Under the pieces are notes generated by a model. That model was not told where the DNA came from. It saw nothing but the letters and a program-made list of their open reading frames with translations, and did not search any database. The translations under genes were made by a program, and so were the position numbers. This document shows, piece after piece, positions 41,445 through 49,822 of a DNA stretch of 64,000 nucleotides; position 1 is the first letter of the stretch; each line of letters starts with the position of its first letter. Source of the stretch: Pseudomonas lactis (GTDB taxonomy: Bacteria > Pseudomonadota > Gammaproteobacteria > Pseudomonadales > Pseudomonadaceae); NCBI RefSeq assembly GCF_001439845.1, contig NZ_JYLO01000014.1, forward strand, positions 62,001-126,000, in the 5' to 3' direction.

Positions 41445-41927
41445 ATGAAAGTCCTGTTCATGTGTACCGCCAACAGCTGCCGCAGCATCTTGTCCGAGGC
41501 GATGTTCAACCACCTGGCACCGTCGGGCTTCGAGGCGATCAGCTCTGGCAGCTTCCCCAAGGGGCAGGTGCTGCCACGCAGTCTGACCACGTTGCAGGCG
41601 GCGGGCATCAGCACTGACGGCCTGTACAGCAAAGGCAATGACGCCTTTGAAGACAGCCCGCCGGATGTAGTCATCACCGTATGCGATAAAGCGGCCGGTG
41701 AAGCGTGCCCGGTGTATTTCGGCCCAGCGGTGAAGACGCATTGGGGCTTGGAAGACCCTTCCGAGGTGCAGGGTAACGAGGCGCAGTTAGAGGCGGCATT
41801 CACGGCCACCCTCGACATTATCGCTGCACGCTGCAAGGCGTTTTTTGCACTTCCGTTTGCGAGTTTATCGTCGGATGAATTGAAGGCTGAAATCGACCGC
41901 ATTGCCTCAACACCGCAGCCTTTGTAG
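41445..41927 (+). CDS. arsC: Arsenate reductase (LMW-phosphatase type)
   Basis: A 160-residue ArsC of the low-molecular-weight protein tyrosine phosphatase fold. The anion loop is Cys-7 to Arg-13 (CTANSCRS), and a further Cys pair (TVCDKAAGEACPVY) can shuttle the disulfide, with HWGLEDPSEVQG after it. It reduces arsenate to arsenite for ArsB. It starts 12 bp after arsB. The stop codon TAG and the bases after it are the first bases of a REPIN (GTAGGAGCGAGC), so the natural C-terminus may have been altered by repeat insertion. No arsH follows. Confidence 0.95.
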   Translation: MKVLFMCTANSCRSILSEAMFNHLAPSGFEAISSGSFPKGQVLPRSLTTLQAAGISTDGLYSKGNDAFEDSPPDVVITVCDKAAGEACPVYFGPAVKTHWGLEDPSEVQGNEAQLEAAFTATLDIIAARCKAFFALPFASLSSDELKAEIDRIASTPQPL

Positions 41928-42021
41928 GAGCGAGCTTGCTCGCGAAAAACTCATAAGCACCGCGTTCATTCAGGAAACGCGCGTTATCGTTGACGCTTCT
42001 CGCGAGCAAGCTCGCTCCTAC
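41924..42021. repeat. REPIN (inverted REP doublet) at the end of arsC
   Basis: GTAGGAGCGAGCTTGCTCGC (from 41924) and its inverted copy (42000-42021, ending GCTCGCTCCTAC) flank about 53 bp. This is the standard two-REP hairpin of fluorescent Pseudomonas. Confidence 0.92.
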
Positions 42022-42066
42022 AGGGACCTGTGACAGACGCTGATTCTGTGGGCAATGCATGGCTAG

Positions 42067-42150
42067 TGTGGGAGCTGGCTTGCCTGCGAAGGCGGTGGTT
42101 CAGTTGAAGATTGAGTGGCTGACACACCGCCATCGCGAACGTTCCTACAG
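42067..42150. repeat. Degenerate REPIN of the GTGGGAGCTGGC type
   Basis: A left REP, TGTGGGAGCTGGCTTGCC (42067 on), is followed 60 bp later by a decayed right partner (CGCCATCGCGAACGTTCCTA). The intact form of the same family is at 49003-49090. Confidence 0.65.
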
Positions 42151-42213
42151 AGGACGTGGTATCCCCTTCCCGGACTGACGTATGCTCTGGCACTTTCTCG
42201 AAAGGAACTGAGC

Positions 42214-42825
42214 ATGCTGTCGATCTTTGTTTATGCGCTGGTATTCGGCTTCGTATTTTGCCTTTCCCCCGGCGCCGTACTGGCAGAGACCCTGCGCCGC
42301 GGCTTGCTCCATGGCTTCACACCGGCCCTGCTGGTGCAGTTCGGCTCGCTGGTGGGCGACGCCGTCTGGGCCGTGATTGGCCTCACCGGTATCGCACTGC
42401 TGATCCAGCATGATGCAGTGCGGGTACCACTCACAATCATCTGCGCGCTGTACCTGGCTTGGTTGGGCATCCGCAGCCTGATCGATGCCTGGCAGCTACC
42501 CGCAACCGGCAACGCCCCTGCCAGCTCAGGCAAAAATGCGTTGGCGGTGGGCGCGGCGATTTCCCTGGCCAACCCGAAGAACATCGTCTACTGGGGCGCC
42601 CTGGGCAGCGCCCTGTCGGGGATTGTCGGCACCACCCCCAGCCACGGGCAAACGCTGATGTTTTTTGCCGGCTTCATGCTGGCGTCGGTGCTCTCGTGTT
42701 TTCTCACTGCCGCCTTGGTAAACCTGCTGCGCAAAAACGCATCACCGACTTGGCAACGCGTGAGTTATGCGGCCTGCGGTTTAGTATTGATCTATCTGGC
42801 ACTCCTCGCCGCGCAAGGTATATGA
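42214..42825 (+). CDS. LysE/RhtB-family amino acid exporter
   Basis: A 203-residue inner-membrane exporter with six hydrophobic segments. The family start MLSIFVYALVFGFVFCLSPGAVLAETLRRGLLHGF has the PGA-x3-E variant of the usual PGP motif. ISLANPKNIVYWGALGSAL is the second LysE landmark. The ATG at 42214 has AAAGGAACTGAGC upstream; the longer frame begins in a REP. The substrate (amino acid or homoserine derivative) is unknown. Not linked to ars genes by operon structure because a REP cluster separates them. Confidence 0.9.
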   Translation: MLSIFVYALVFGFVFCLSPGAVLAETLRRGLLHGFTPALLVQFGSLVGDAVWAVIGLTGIALLIQHDAVRVPLTIICALYLAWLGIRSLIDAWQLPATGNAPASSGKNALAVGAAISLANPKNIVYWGALGSALSGIVGTTPSHGQTLMFFAGFMLASVLSCFLTAALVNLLRKNASPTWQRVSYAACGLVLIYLALLAAQGI

Positions 42826-42902
42826 AGTTATTCAACCTACAACTTACGCGCGCCTCTTATCTGAACGAACTCTGAACACCGGATAATTTAATTAATCATA
42901 CG

Positions 42903-42931
42903 TTGACATTCACTGACGCCCTGAGTAGATT
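42903..42931 (+). promoter_or_regulatory. Promoter at the head of the mgtA leader region
   Basis: TTGACA (42903-42908), 17 bp, TAGATT (42926-42931). Transcription from here would give a leader of over 700 nt before mgtA. The 318 bp between the LysE stop and 43144 contain no other gene. They include a GCCC/GGGC hairpin with a T-run just downstream of the promoter (about 42938-42960), which could attenuate early. Confidence 0.55.
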
Positions 42932-43143
42932 GCCCGTGCCCGCAACTGGGGCCTTTTTTAAACCTCACAAAAGAAGCCAATGGACACAGTATCTAGTCGC
43001 TGTCCGAGCACCGCCTCTGCGGGCGTCGGGCGCCAAACCCAGAATATGACAGGACTCGCGTTCCAGGTCCGGTAAGCTGCGCTAGAGCTTGATGCTCCAC
43101 CGTAACTGCCTCACCGGTCGCCCGTCCGGTCCCGAGGTGTGTT

Positions 43144-43437
43144 ATGACCTTCCAACTCCTTGTTTTGCCCGATACACGCACACTGGTCGCCGCCCTGCGC
43201 GCCAAGCTGTGCCGCGAGCCCGTGGGCTTTTCGTCAACCCGCTCGACCTTTGCCATACCCTCCCCTCAAGTGCGTCCGGCACCGCCGCTGGCCCACTGGC
43301 GTATCTGCCCTGAAAGCGGCCACCTGGTGCAGCACTGGGATCACGCCGACCCTCAAGACCCACAGAGACCCCAGGTTTCCAGCCTGGCGCAAGCCCGCTT
43401 GCTGTTCGGTCTTTACCTGAGCGCTCGCGCCGCCTGA
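43144..43437 (+). CDS. Hypothetical 97-residue protein in the mgtA leader region
   Basis: The frame starts at ATG 43144 after GAGGTGTG. The sequence begins MTFQLLVLPDTRTLVAALRAK and ends with a plausible folded part: PLAHWRICPESGHLVQHWDHADPQ, then SSLAQARLLFGLYLSARAA. The middle is Ser/Pro-rich. It has no signal peptide. Codon use fits the surrounding genes, and a His/Trp/Cys-containing motif (HWRICPESGHLVQHW) suggests a real, possibly metal-binding, protein. It lies between the putative promoter and mgtA. I recognise no family. Confidence 0.5.
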   Translation: MTFQLLVLPDTRTLVAALRAKLCREPVGFSSTRSTFAIPSPQVRPAPPLAHWRICPESGHLVQHWDHADPQDPQRPQVSSLAQARLLFGLYLSARAA

Positions 43438-43484
43438 CCTGGCTGCAAACTACAACTTTCTTATTGATACCCCTGGAGTTCTTT

Positions 43485-43543
43485 ATGAACAAGTCCAGTA
43501 GTAGCCCGCTGCACGTTAGTTAATTAACGCACTGTTAGCGGGC
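43485..43543 (+). promoter_or_regulatory. Candidate mgtA leader peptide ORF with overlapping hairpin
   Basis: A 12-codon ORF, MNKSSSSPLHVS, occupies 43485-43523 with CTGGAG seven bases before its ATG. A stem of GCCCGCT (43504-43510) and AGCGGGC (43537-43543) begins inside the ORF and closes beyond its stop, with the inner palindrome GTTAATTAAC. Ribosome movement over the ORF would open or close the stem. Such leader-peptide control of mgtA is known in enterobacteria, but the peptide here is unrelated in sequence. Confidence 0.5.
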
Positions 43544-43673
43544 CCTTCAGAAGTTACGTGAACACTTTATCTAAACCGATCGCGAAGTCCGCGACTCGGC
43601 ATGCTTTCGCTCGCCTGTCTACAGGTAAGTACCGGGTATGTTTTGTCGAGAATTGGCGACAGGAGTACAGACA

Positions 43674-46388
43674 ATGAGCGCCGTAAAAAACACGCCTCTG
43701 CACAAAAAAAATGGCACCGCCACCGACACCAAGCTGTCGATGCGTGCCGCCCGTGAAGCCCACAATGGCCTAGCAGCCACCCTCGCCAATGTACGGGCCA
43801 CCCAGGACGGCCTGACCGAACTGGACGCCTCGGCGCGCCTGCAACGGGAAGGCTATAACGAAGTCGCCCATGACAAGCCGCCACACGCGATCATCCAGTT
43901 CCTGCAGGCCCTGAACAACCCGTTCATCTACGTGCTGTTGACCCTGGGCGGCATCAGCTTTGTGACTGACTGCTGGCTACCGATGCAGGAAGGCGAAGAG
44001 GCTGACCCGACCAAGGTCGTCATTATCATGACCATGGTGTTGCTCAGCAGCCTGCTGCGTTTCTGGCAGGAACACCGTTCGGCCAAATCCGCCGAGGCCC
44101 TCAAGGCTATGGTGCGTACCACCGCGACCGTGCTGCGCCGCGAGCAGGTTGGCGCCCAGCCCACCTTGCGCGAAGTGCCGATGCGCGACCTGGTGGCCGG
44201 CGATATCGTGCAGTTGTCTGCCGGCGACATGATCCCTGCCGACATCCGCCTGATCGAATCCCGTGACCTGTTTATCAGCCAGGCCGTGCTGACCGGTGAA
44301 GCCTTGCCGGTGGAGAAGTACGACACCCTGGGCGATGTCACGCAAAAATCCGCCTCTACCCTCGCCGCCGACCAAGGCAACCTGCTGGACTTGCCGAACA
44401 TCTGCTTCATGGGCACCAACGTGGTCAGCGGTCGCGCCAAAGCGGTGGTGGTGGCAACGGGGCCGCGCACTTACTTCGGCTCCCTGGCCAAGGCGATTGT
44501 CGGCTCGCGGGTGCAAACCGCCTTCGACCGCGGCGTGAACAGTGTCAGCTGGCTGTTGATCCGCTTCATGCTGGTGATGGTGCCCATCGTATTTTTCCTC
44601 AATGGCTTCTCCAAGGGCGATTGGGGCGATGCCTTCCTGTTTGCCCTGGCGGTGGCCGTCGGCCTCACCCCGGAAATGCTGCCGATGATCGTCAGCGCCA
44701 ACCTGGCCAAGGGCGCCACGGCCATGGCCAAGCGCAAAGTGGTGGTCAAGCGCCTCAATGCGATCCAGAACTTCGGTTCGATGGACGTGCTGTGCACCGA
44801 CAAGACCGGCACCCTCACCCAGGACAAGATCATCCTCGAGCATCACGTCAATGCCTTCGGCCAGCGCGATGACGCCGTGCTGTCCCTGGCCTGGCTCAAC
44901 AGCTTTCACCAGAGCGGCATGAAAAACCTGATGGACCAGGCGGTGGTGCAGTTCTCGGAACAGAACCCCAAGTTCCAGGTGCCGTTTGCCTACAGCAAGG
45001 TTGACGAATTGCCGTTCGACTTTGTACGCCGCCGCCTGTCGATTGTGGTCAAGGATGCCGCCGGTGACCATCTGCTGGTGTGCAAAGGCGCGGTGGAAGA
45101 GATGCTGAGCATTGCCACGCACGTCATGGAGGCCGGCGAAGCCTTGCCCCTGGATGAGCGCCGTCGTGACGCCCTGCTGACACTCGCCAATGACTACAAC
45201 GAAGACGGTTTCCGCGTACTCGTAGTGGCGACCCGCAATATCCCCAAAGCACTGGCACGCCAGCAGTACACCACCAGCGACGAACGCAACCTGGTGATCC
45301 AGGGCTTCCTGACCTTCCTGGACCCACCAAAGGAAACCGCAGGCCCGGCCATTGCGGCGCTGCAACAGATTGGCGTGGCGATCAAAGTGTTGACCGGTGA
45401 CAACGCCGTGGTCACCAGCAAGATCTGCCGCCAGGTTGGACTGGAACCCGGCCAGCCGCTGCTGGGCGTGGAAATCGAAGCCATGGACGACGCCACTTTG
45501 CTGCGCCGTGTGGAAGAACGCACGGTGTTCGCCAAGCTCACGCCGCTGCAAAAATCCCGCGTGCTCAAGGCCCTGCAAGCTAACGGGCACACCGTCGGCT
45601 TCCTCGGCGACGGTATCAACGATGCACCGGCGCTGCGCGATGCCGATGTGGGCATTTCGGTGGACAGCGGTACCGACATCGCCAAGGAATCGGCGGACAT
45701 CATCCTGTTGGAAAAGAGCCTGATGGTGCTCGAAGAGGGCGTGCTCAAGGGCCGCGAAACCTTCGGCAATATCATGAAGTACCTGAACATGACCGCCAGC
45801 TCCAACTTCGGCAACGTGTTCTCGGTGCTGGTGGCCAGTGCGTTCATTCCGTTCATGCCGATGCTGGCGATCCACCTGCTGCTGCAGAACCTGATGTACG
45901 ACATCTCCCAGCTGGCCCTGCCGTGGGACAAGATGGACAAGGAATACCTGGCCAAGCCGCGCAAGTGGGATGCGAAAAACATTGGCCGCTTCATGATCTG
46001 GATCGGGCCGACCTCGTCGATCTTCGACATCACCACCTTTGCGCTGATGTGGTACGTGTTCTCGGCCAACAGTGTGGAAATGCAGACGCTGTTCCAGTCC
46101 GGCTGGTTTATCGAGGGGCTGCTTTCGCAAACCCTGGTGGTGCATATGCTGCGCACCCGCAAGATCCCGTTCTTCCAGAGCACAGCCGCCTGGCCGGTGT
46201 TGATGATGACCTGCATCGTGATTGCCTTGGGCATCTACGTGCCGTTCTCGCCGCTGGGCAACCTGGTGGGTCTGCAACCGCTGCCGATGGCGTACTTCCC
46301 ATGGCTGGTAGGCACGTTGCTGGCTTACTGCTGCGTCGCCCAACTGATGAAGACGATCTACATCCGCCGCTTCAAGCAGTGGTACTGA
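43674..46388 (+). CDS. mgtA: Magnesium-transporting P-type ATPase
   Basis: A 904-residue P-type (P3B) ATPase that imports Mg2+ into the cytoplasm. TM pairs are at about residues 80-105 and 110-130. The actuator loop has the TGE of LTGEALPVEKYDT. The phosphorylation site CTDKTGTLTQDK has the aspartyl-phosphate at Asp-376. KGAVEEM marks the nucleotide-binding domain, the hinge is GDGINDAPALRDADVGISVDSGTDIAKESADIILLEKSL, and the C-terminal membrane helices carry SNFGNVFSVLVASAF. The ATG at 43674 follows CAGGAG; the longer frame has no ribosome site. Likely induced under low Mg2+. Confidence 0.97.
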   Translation: MSAVKNTPLHKKNGTATDTKLSMRAAREAHNGLAATLANVRATQDGLTELDASARLQREGYNEVAHDKPPHAIIQFLQALNNPFIYVLLTLGGISFVTDCWLPMQEGEEADPTKVVIIMTMVLLSSLLRFWQEHRSAKSAEALKAMVRTTATVLRREQVGAQPTLREVPMRDLVAGDIVQLSAGDMIPADIRLIESRDLFISQAVLTGEALPVEKYDTLGDVTQKSASTLAADQGNLLDLPNICFMGTNVVSGRAKAVVVATGPRTYFGSLAKAIVGSRVQTAFDRGVNSVSWLLIRFMLVMVPIVFFLNGFSKGDWGDAFLFALAVAVGLTPEMLPMIVSANLAKGATAMAKRKVVVKRLNAIQNFGSMDVLCTDKTGTLTQDKIILEHHVNAFGQRDDAVLSLAWLNSFHQSGMKNLMDQAVVQFSEQNPKFQVPFAYSKVDELPFDFVRRRLSIVVKDAAGDHLLVCKGAVEEMLSIATHVMEAGEALPLDERRRDALLTLANDYNEDGFRVLVVATRNIPKALARQQYTTSDERNLVIQGFLTFLDPPKETAGPAIAALQQIGVAIKVLTGDNAVVTSKICRQVGLEPGQPLLGVEIEAMDDATLLRRVEERTVFAKLTPLQKSRVLKALQANGHTVGFLGDGINDAPALRDADVGISVDSGTDIAKESADIILLEKSLMVLEEGVLKGRETFGNIMKYLNMTASSNFGNVFSVLVASAFIPFMPMLAIHLLLQNLMYDISQLALPWDKMDKEYLAKPRKWDAKNIGRFMIWIGPTSSIFDITTFALMWYVFSANSVEMQTLFQSGWFIEGLLSQTLVVHMLRTRKIPFFQSTAAWPVLMMTCIVIALGIYVPFSPLGNLVGLQPLPMAYFPWLVGTLLAYCCVAQLMKTIYIRRFKQWY

Positions 46389-46451
46389 CCCTCCCCGCCG
46401 TTCAAACGCTGGCGGCCGCCCGGTCCCAGCGTGCAATACAAGGATTTGCTC

Positions 46452-46799
46452 ATGCGCGTGTTGATCTGTGCAGGTCGTCATTACGCCGACACCAAAAAGT
46501 CCCGCCATGTGCTGGACGCTTACCACCGCCTGCGCCCGGTGCAGGTACTGATCCACGGCGGCAACCAGTTCCTGGGCAGTGAGATCGAGGAATGGGCACG
46601 GGAAATCGGTATCGACGTGGTGCGCTACCCACCCAATTGGCAGCGCCACGGCAAACAGGCCGAACGCCAGCGCAACCACTTCATGCTGGCCGACAGCCGC
46701 CCCGACCTGATCATCGCCCTGCCGGGCGGTGACGATACCTCGGAGCTGGTTTGCCAGGCCAAAGCCAGCGGCATTTCGGTGCTGACCGTAGAAAGCTGA
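46452..46799 (+). CDS. DUF2493/SLOG-like small protein
   Basis: A 115-residue Rossmann-like protein: MRVLICAGRHYADTKKSRHVLDAYH at the N-terminus, IHGGNQFLGSEIEEWAREIGIDVVRYPPNW in the middle and ADSRPDLIIALPGGDDTSELVCQAKASGISVLTV at the end. The order G-R-x-Y/F-x-D, HGG..G.D/E and the final LPGG fits DUF2493 (YspA/cpYpsA-like) in the SLOG nucleotide-binding superfamily. It has AAGGATTTGCTC before the ATG and lies 60 bp behind mgtA on the same strand. The ligand is unknown; members are thought to bind nucleotides. Confidence 0.82.
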   Translation: MRVLICAGRHYADTKKSRHVLDAYHRLRPVQVLIHGGNQFLGSEIEEWAREIGIDVVRYPPNWQRHGKQAERQRNHFMLADSRPDLIIALPGGDDTSELVCQAKASGISVLTVES

Positions 46800-46817
46800 A
46801 TTCAAGCGAGGTGCATC

Positions 46818-47639
46818 ATGCACAAAAAACACACGCCGGCACGCCGCGACGGGTTTGCCAAATATCGCGCACGCCACTCTCGCGGTGCTCGCCCAACTTT
46901 GCTGTTACTGCCACCGGCCAAGCGCCGTGCATTGCAGCGCAACTTGATCTTTATCGGCATGACGCTGGGCCTGGTCTTTGTCGTCGCGTTGATTTCAAAA
47001 GCCCAAGCCGCAGGCGGCGCTTATGTGGTTGATGACGGCGCGATCAACGCGCCGGGGGAATGCAACGTCGACGCCTGGTACAGCGCCCAGCGGCACGCGG
47101 GGAGTACCCACAACAGCAACGTGTCGCCCGCCTGCACGTTCAGCGCCATGCCTGCCGTGCAATGGGGCGCCGCGTTGTCACGGGCCACGGATGCAGGCAA
47201 AGGCGAGACGCAGATCAGCCCGCAAGCCAAGGTGCAGGTGCTGTCACGGCAAGACTTGGGCTTGGAACTGGCGGTTGCTGTCGGGGCGCATGTCGCGCTG
47301 GATCGCCATCACGGGTTTGATGGCGCAGACCTGAACATCCCACTCACATGGCAACCCCTGGCGCCCCTGCGGCTGAACCTGAACGCCGGCTGGAGCCACG
47401 CCTACAACGAGGGTGATCAACAGCATCGCCTGACGTGGGGCACGGGGTTCGAATATCAGTTGGCAGACGCGCTCACATTGATTGGCGAGCGCTATGGCCA
47501 GGAAGGCGGCGAACAGGCCTGGCAGGCTGGGCCGCGTTTGCACATCGGCGAATTTGTCGACGTGGACGTGCTGGTCGGGCGCAGCCTGATTGGCGATCGC
47601 GCCCAGTGGCTGACCACTGGGGCGACGCTGAGGTTCTAG
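46818..47639 (+). CDS. Predicted outer-membrane or secreted protein
   Basis: A 273-residue protein with a long basic N-terminus, a single hydrophobic segment (residues about 44-60, LIFIGMTLGLVFVVALI) and a cleavage-like site SKAQAAGG. The mature part has a Cys pair (GECNVDAWY, SPACTFSAM) and then alternating beta strands (LGLELAVAVGAHVALDRHH, LRLNLNAGWSHAY, LTWGTGFEYQLADALTLIGERYG), ending WLTTGATLRF. This repeats the pattern of a small outer-membrane beta-barrel with a terminal Phe. It follows the SLOG-like gene by 19 bp and is probably in its operon. Function unknown. Confidence 0.75.
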   Translation: MHKKHTPARRDGFAKYRARHSRGARPTLLLLPPAKRRALQRNLIFIGMTLGLVFVVALISKAQAAGGAYVVDDGAINAPGECNVDAWYSAQRHAGSTHNSNVSPACTFSAMPAVQWGAALSRATDAGKGETQISPQAKVQVLSRQDLGLELAVAVGAHVALDRHHGFDGADLNIPLTWQPLAPLRLNLNAGWSHAYNEGDQQHRLTWGTGFEYQLADALTLIGERYGQEGGEQAWQAGPRLHIGEFVDVDVLVGRSLIGDRAQWLTTGATLRF

Positions 47640-48334
47640 GCTTTGGCCTGCTGCTCCAGATGCACCTGCAATTGCGGATCGATTTGCAACTGACCGGCCA
47701 GGTCGTCGAGGTAATTACGCTCGGCGTCCTGTTGGTCATCGACCAGCATCACGCTCGCCAGATAAATCTCCGCTGCGATTGCCGGGTCATTGGCATACTC
47801 GGCAAAATCGGCGGCATCCAGGGGCTTGGCAACTTCGGCGTCGAGCCACTGCTGCAATTGTGGGTCGTCGGTATGACGGCCGATCTCGGCGGAAATCATC
47901 TGCTGCTCTTGTGCATCGATTTCGCCATCGGCCTTGGCCGCCGCGATCAACGCACGCAGTACGCCGTGGCTATGGGCTTCGGCTTCAGGCCCGTCAAGCT
48001 GGTCAACGGTCTGGATAGCTTGCTGCGGTGCCGAAGCCTGTTGGCGTTGCCAGGCTTGGTACGCCTGGAAGGCCGCCATCCCCAGGGACGCCAGCGCCGC
48101 GTAGTTCATCCCACCGCCGCTGCGCGTCTGGGCAGTACCACCTGCCGGCGCGCCGCCCAACAAGCCACCCAGACCACCTAATAAACCACCCAAGCCGCCG
48201 CCCGCCGAAGACGCATTGCCGGTGCCGGCGCCCTTCAACAACCCTCCAAGCAACCCGCCCAGGCCGCCGCCCGAAGCCCCGCCGCCTTGCTGCCCTGCAC
48301 GCAACAGTTGTTCCAGTAGATCGCTGGTATTCAT
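47636..48334 (-). CDS. DUF533/TerB-like protein with Gly-rich N-terminus
   Basis: A 232-residue protein. Residues 1-75 are Gly/Leu/Ala repeats (GGLGGLLGGLL and GGLLGGAPAGG). From about 120 on there is an acidic helical TerB-like DUF533 domain (VLRALIAAAKADGEIDAQEQQMISAEIGRHTDD, PAIAAEIYLASVMLVDDQQDAERNYLDDLAGQLQIDPQL), as in YebE. The start at 48334 (MNTSDLLEQLLRAGQQGGG) suits the family; the longer frame does not. Convergent with the preceding gene, sharing the CTAG of the two stops. The role is unknown; periplasmic or membrane association is uncertain. Confidence 0.88.
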   Translation of the reverse strand: MNTSDLLEQLLRAGQQGGGASGGGLGGLLGGLLKGAGTGNASSAGGGLGGLLGGLGGLLGGAPAGGTAQTRSGGGMNYAALASLGMAAFQAYQAWQRQQASAPQQAIQTVDQLDGPEAEAHSHGVLRALIAAAKADGEIDAQEQQMISAEIGRHTDDPQLQQWLDAEVAKPLDAADFAEYANDPAIAAEIYLASVMLVDDQQDAERNYLDDLAGQLQIDPQLQVHLEQQAKA

Positions 48335-48458
48335 GGTGTCGCCCTCCGGGGCGCAATAGTGGCGTTGATCAAACATAGTCCTCCCGCGATGGAACACCAT
48401 GACCGTCGGGCGGGCAAGCTTTATGATGGCGCCATCACGCCGACAAGGGAGAACAGCG

Positions 48459-48986
48459 GTGAACCGCATCGAGCATATTGCGTTGATGGCCTCCTACAAC
48501 CAATGGATGAACCGCAAGGTCTACGACGCTGCCAGCACCCTGACGCACGCGCAATTGACCCTGGACCGCGAGGCGTTTTTCGGCTCGATCCTCGGCACCT
48601 TGAACCACCTGATGCTGGGTGACACCGTCTGGCTCAAGCGCTTTGCCGAACACCCGGCCAACTTTGCGGCCTTGGCGCCGCTGAACGGGGTGGCCACGCC
48701 CAGCGACCTCGAACAAGTAGCCTTCCCCAGCCTTTCCGAACTAGCGGCCCATCGCGCCTGGCTGGATCAACTCATCATCGATTGGGCCCACAGCCTGCAA
48801 GAGCCCCACCTCGACCAACGCCTGCGCTATCACAACATGCGCGGCGTGGCCGCCGAGAAACCCTTCTTCGGTTTGCTGGTGCACTTTTTCAACCACCAGA
48901 CTCACCACCGCGGCCAGGTGACGACACTGCTGAGCCAGGCGGGTGTGGACGTAGGGGTCACCGACTTGCTGGCGCTGATTGACTGA
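48459..48986 (+). CDS. DinB-family protein
   Basis: A 175-residue four-helix-bundle DinB/YfiT-like protein, probably a metal-dependent thiol transferase or hydrolase. The three metal-binding His are visible: TLNHLMLGD (first) and HFFNHQTHHRGQV (second and third). It begins at GTG 48459 (MNRIEHIALMASYNQWMNRKVYDAA) with AAGGGAG upstream. The rest reads normally for the family (VWLKRFAEHP, LDQLIIDWAHSL). Monocistronic, followed by a perfect REPIN. Substrate unknown. Confidence 0.9.
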   Translation: MNRIEHIALMASYNQWMNRKVYDAASTLTHAQLTLDREAFFGSILGTLNHLMLGDTVWLKRFAEHPANFAALAPLNGVATPSDLEQVAFPSLSELAAHRAWLDQLIIDWAHSLQEPHLDQRLRYHNMRGVAAEKPFFGLLVHFFNHQTHHRGQVTTLLSQAGVDVGVTDLLALID

Positions 48987-49002
48987 AGGCCGACACGGTC
49001 AA

Positions 49003-49090
49003 TGTGGGAGCTGGCTTGCCTGCGATGGCGGTGTAACAGATTCAAACCTGTGACTGACACATCGCTATCGCAGGCAAGCCAGCTCCCACA
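49003..49090. repeat. Intact REPIN
   Basis: TGTGGGAGCTGGCTTGCCTG (from 49003) and its exact reverse complement (ending at 49090) enclose a short variable centre. Same family as the degenerate copy at 42067. Confidence 0.93.
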
Positions 49091-49122
49091 GTTGCCCTAT
49101 ATTGCCCACACTATCAGTGCCG

Positions 49123-49599
49123 TCACTTCACCTTGCTGCTCAAATTCTCCACACTGCGCTTCAAATCATCCAGGCTACGCTTGAGCCCGTCGATCTCGCT
49201 TTTCTGCCGCTCTATCGTGCTCTTCTGCTCATCCACCGTACGCTTGAGACTCGACAGCTGGCTGTCACTGCTACTGGTACTCGAACCGTCCTTGCGCTTG
49301 AACTCATCAAACGCACGCTCCTGCCCTTCCACCTTACTTTTCAAGCTTTGCAGTTCGCTTTGACTCTGTTTTTGCCCGGCCTGCAGCGCCTCGACATCCC
49401 CCACGGAAACACCCGACGGCTTCAACACATAGGCACCGCCCACGTCCATCGAGCCGGCCGTTAACTTATCTGAAGACGACGCACTAAACTCACCCCACTG
49501 CACCGCACTCCCCGCCTGCGCCGAGCTGAACACGGCAGTGCCCAACAAACCCGCCACACCCACGGCCATGATCCAAGCCTGCTTACGGACACTGAGCAT
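49123..49599 (-). CDS. Exported coiled-coil protein
   Basis: A 158-residue protein with a signal peptide (MLSVRKQAWIMAVGVAGLLGTAVFSSAQA-GSAV). I chose the start at 49599 because CAGGAGTCGTTTG precedes it. The mature N-terminal part (about 30-75) is a small domain (VQWGEFSASSSDKLTAGSMDVGGAYVLKPSGV). Residues about 80-158 are a coiled coil (QKQSQSELQSLKSKVEGQERAFDEFKRK, then repeated SLKRTVDEQKSTIERQKSEIDGLKRSLDDLKRSVENL). Periplasmic or surface-located. It is followed on the genome by a REPIN. Function unknown. Confidence 0.82.
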   Translation of the reverse strand: MLSVRKQAWIMAVGVAGLLGTAVFSSAQAGSAVQWGEFSASSSDKLTAGSMDVGGAYVLKPSGVSVGDVEALQAGQKQSQSELQSLKSKVEGQERAFDEFKRKDGSSTSSSDSQLSSLKRTVDEQKSTIERQKSEIDGLKRSLDDLKRSVENLSSKVK

Positions 49600-49768
49600 C
49601 AAACGACTCCTGGCGAAATGCCGAAATGGCATATCGCTATGACTGTCATTTATGGGGCTTGTTCCTGGGTTGCTTGCGTTCATCAGCACTTGGCACAAAG
49701 GCCCTGTAGATCACTGATCTGCCAAGCTTTTTCCTGCGCATCTTTATGCGGGAAAACCGGCCTGGAGG

Positions 49769-49797
49769 TTGCGCTGAAGCGGCTAGATCTATATATT
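49769..49797 (+). promoter_or_regulatory. Promoter of tRNA-Leu
   Basis: TTGCGC (49769-49774), 17 bp, TATATT (49792-49797), 25 bp before the mature tRNA 5' end. Confidence 0.65.
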
Positions 49798-49822
49798 CCC
49801 AACCCTGTTACACCGCGCTACC

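Noticed and set aside
43977..46877. 966-codon open frame on the minus strand
   Set aside because: It lies antisense to mgtA, is rich in His, Gln and Gly, and has no domain. It is a shadow of the high-GC third codon positions of mgtA.
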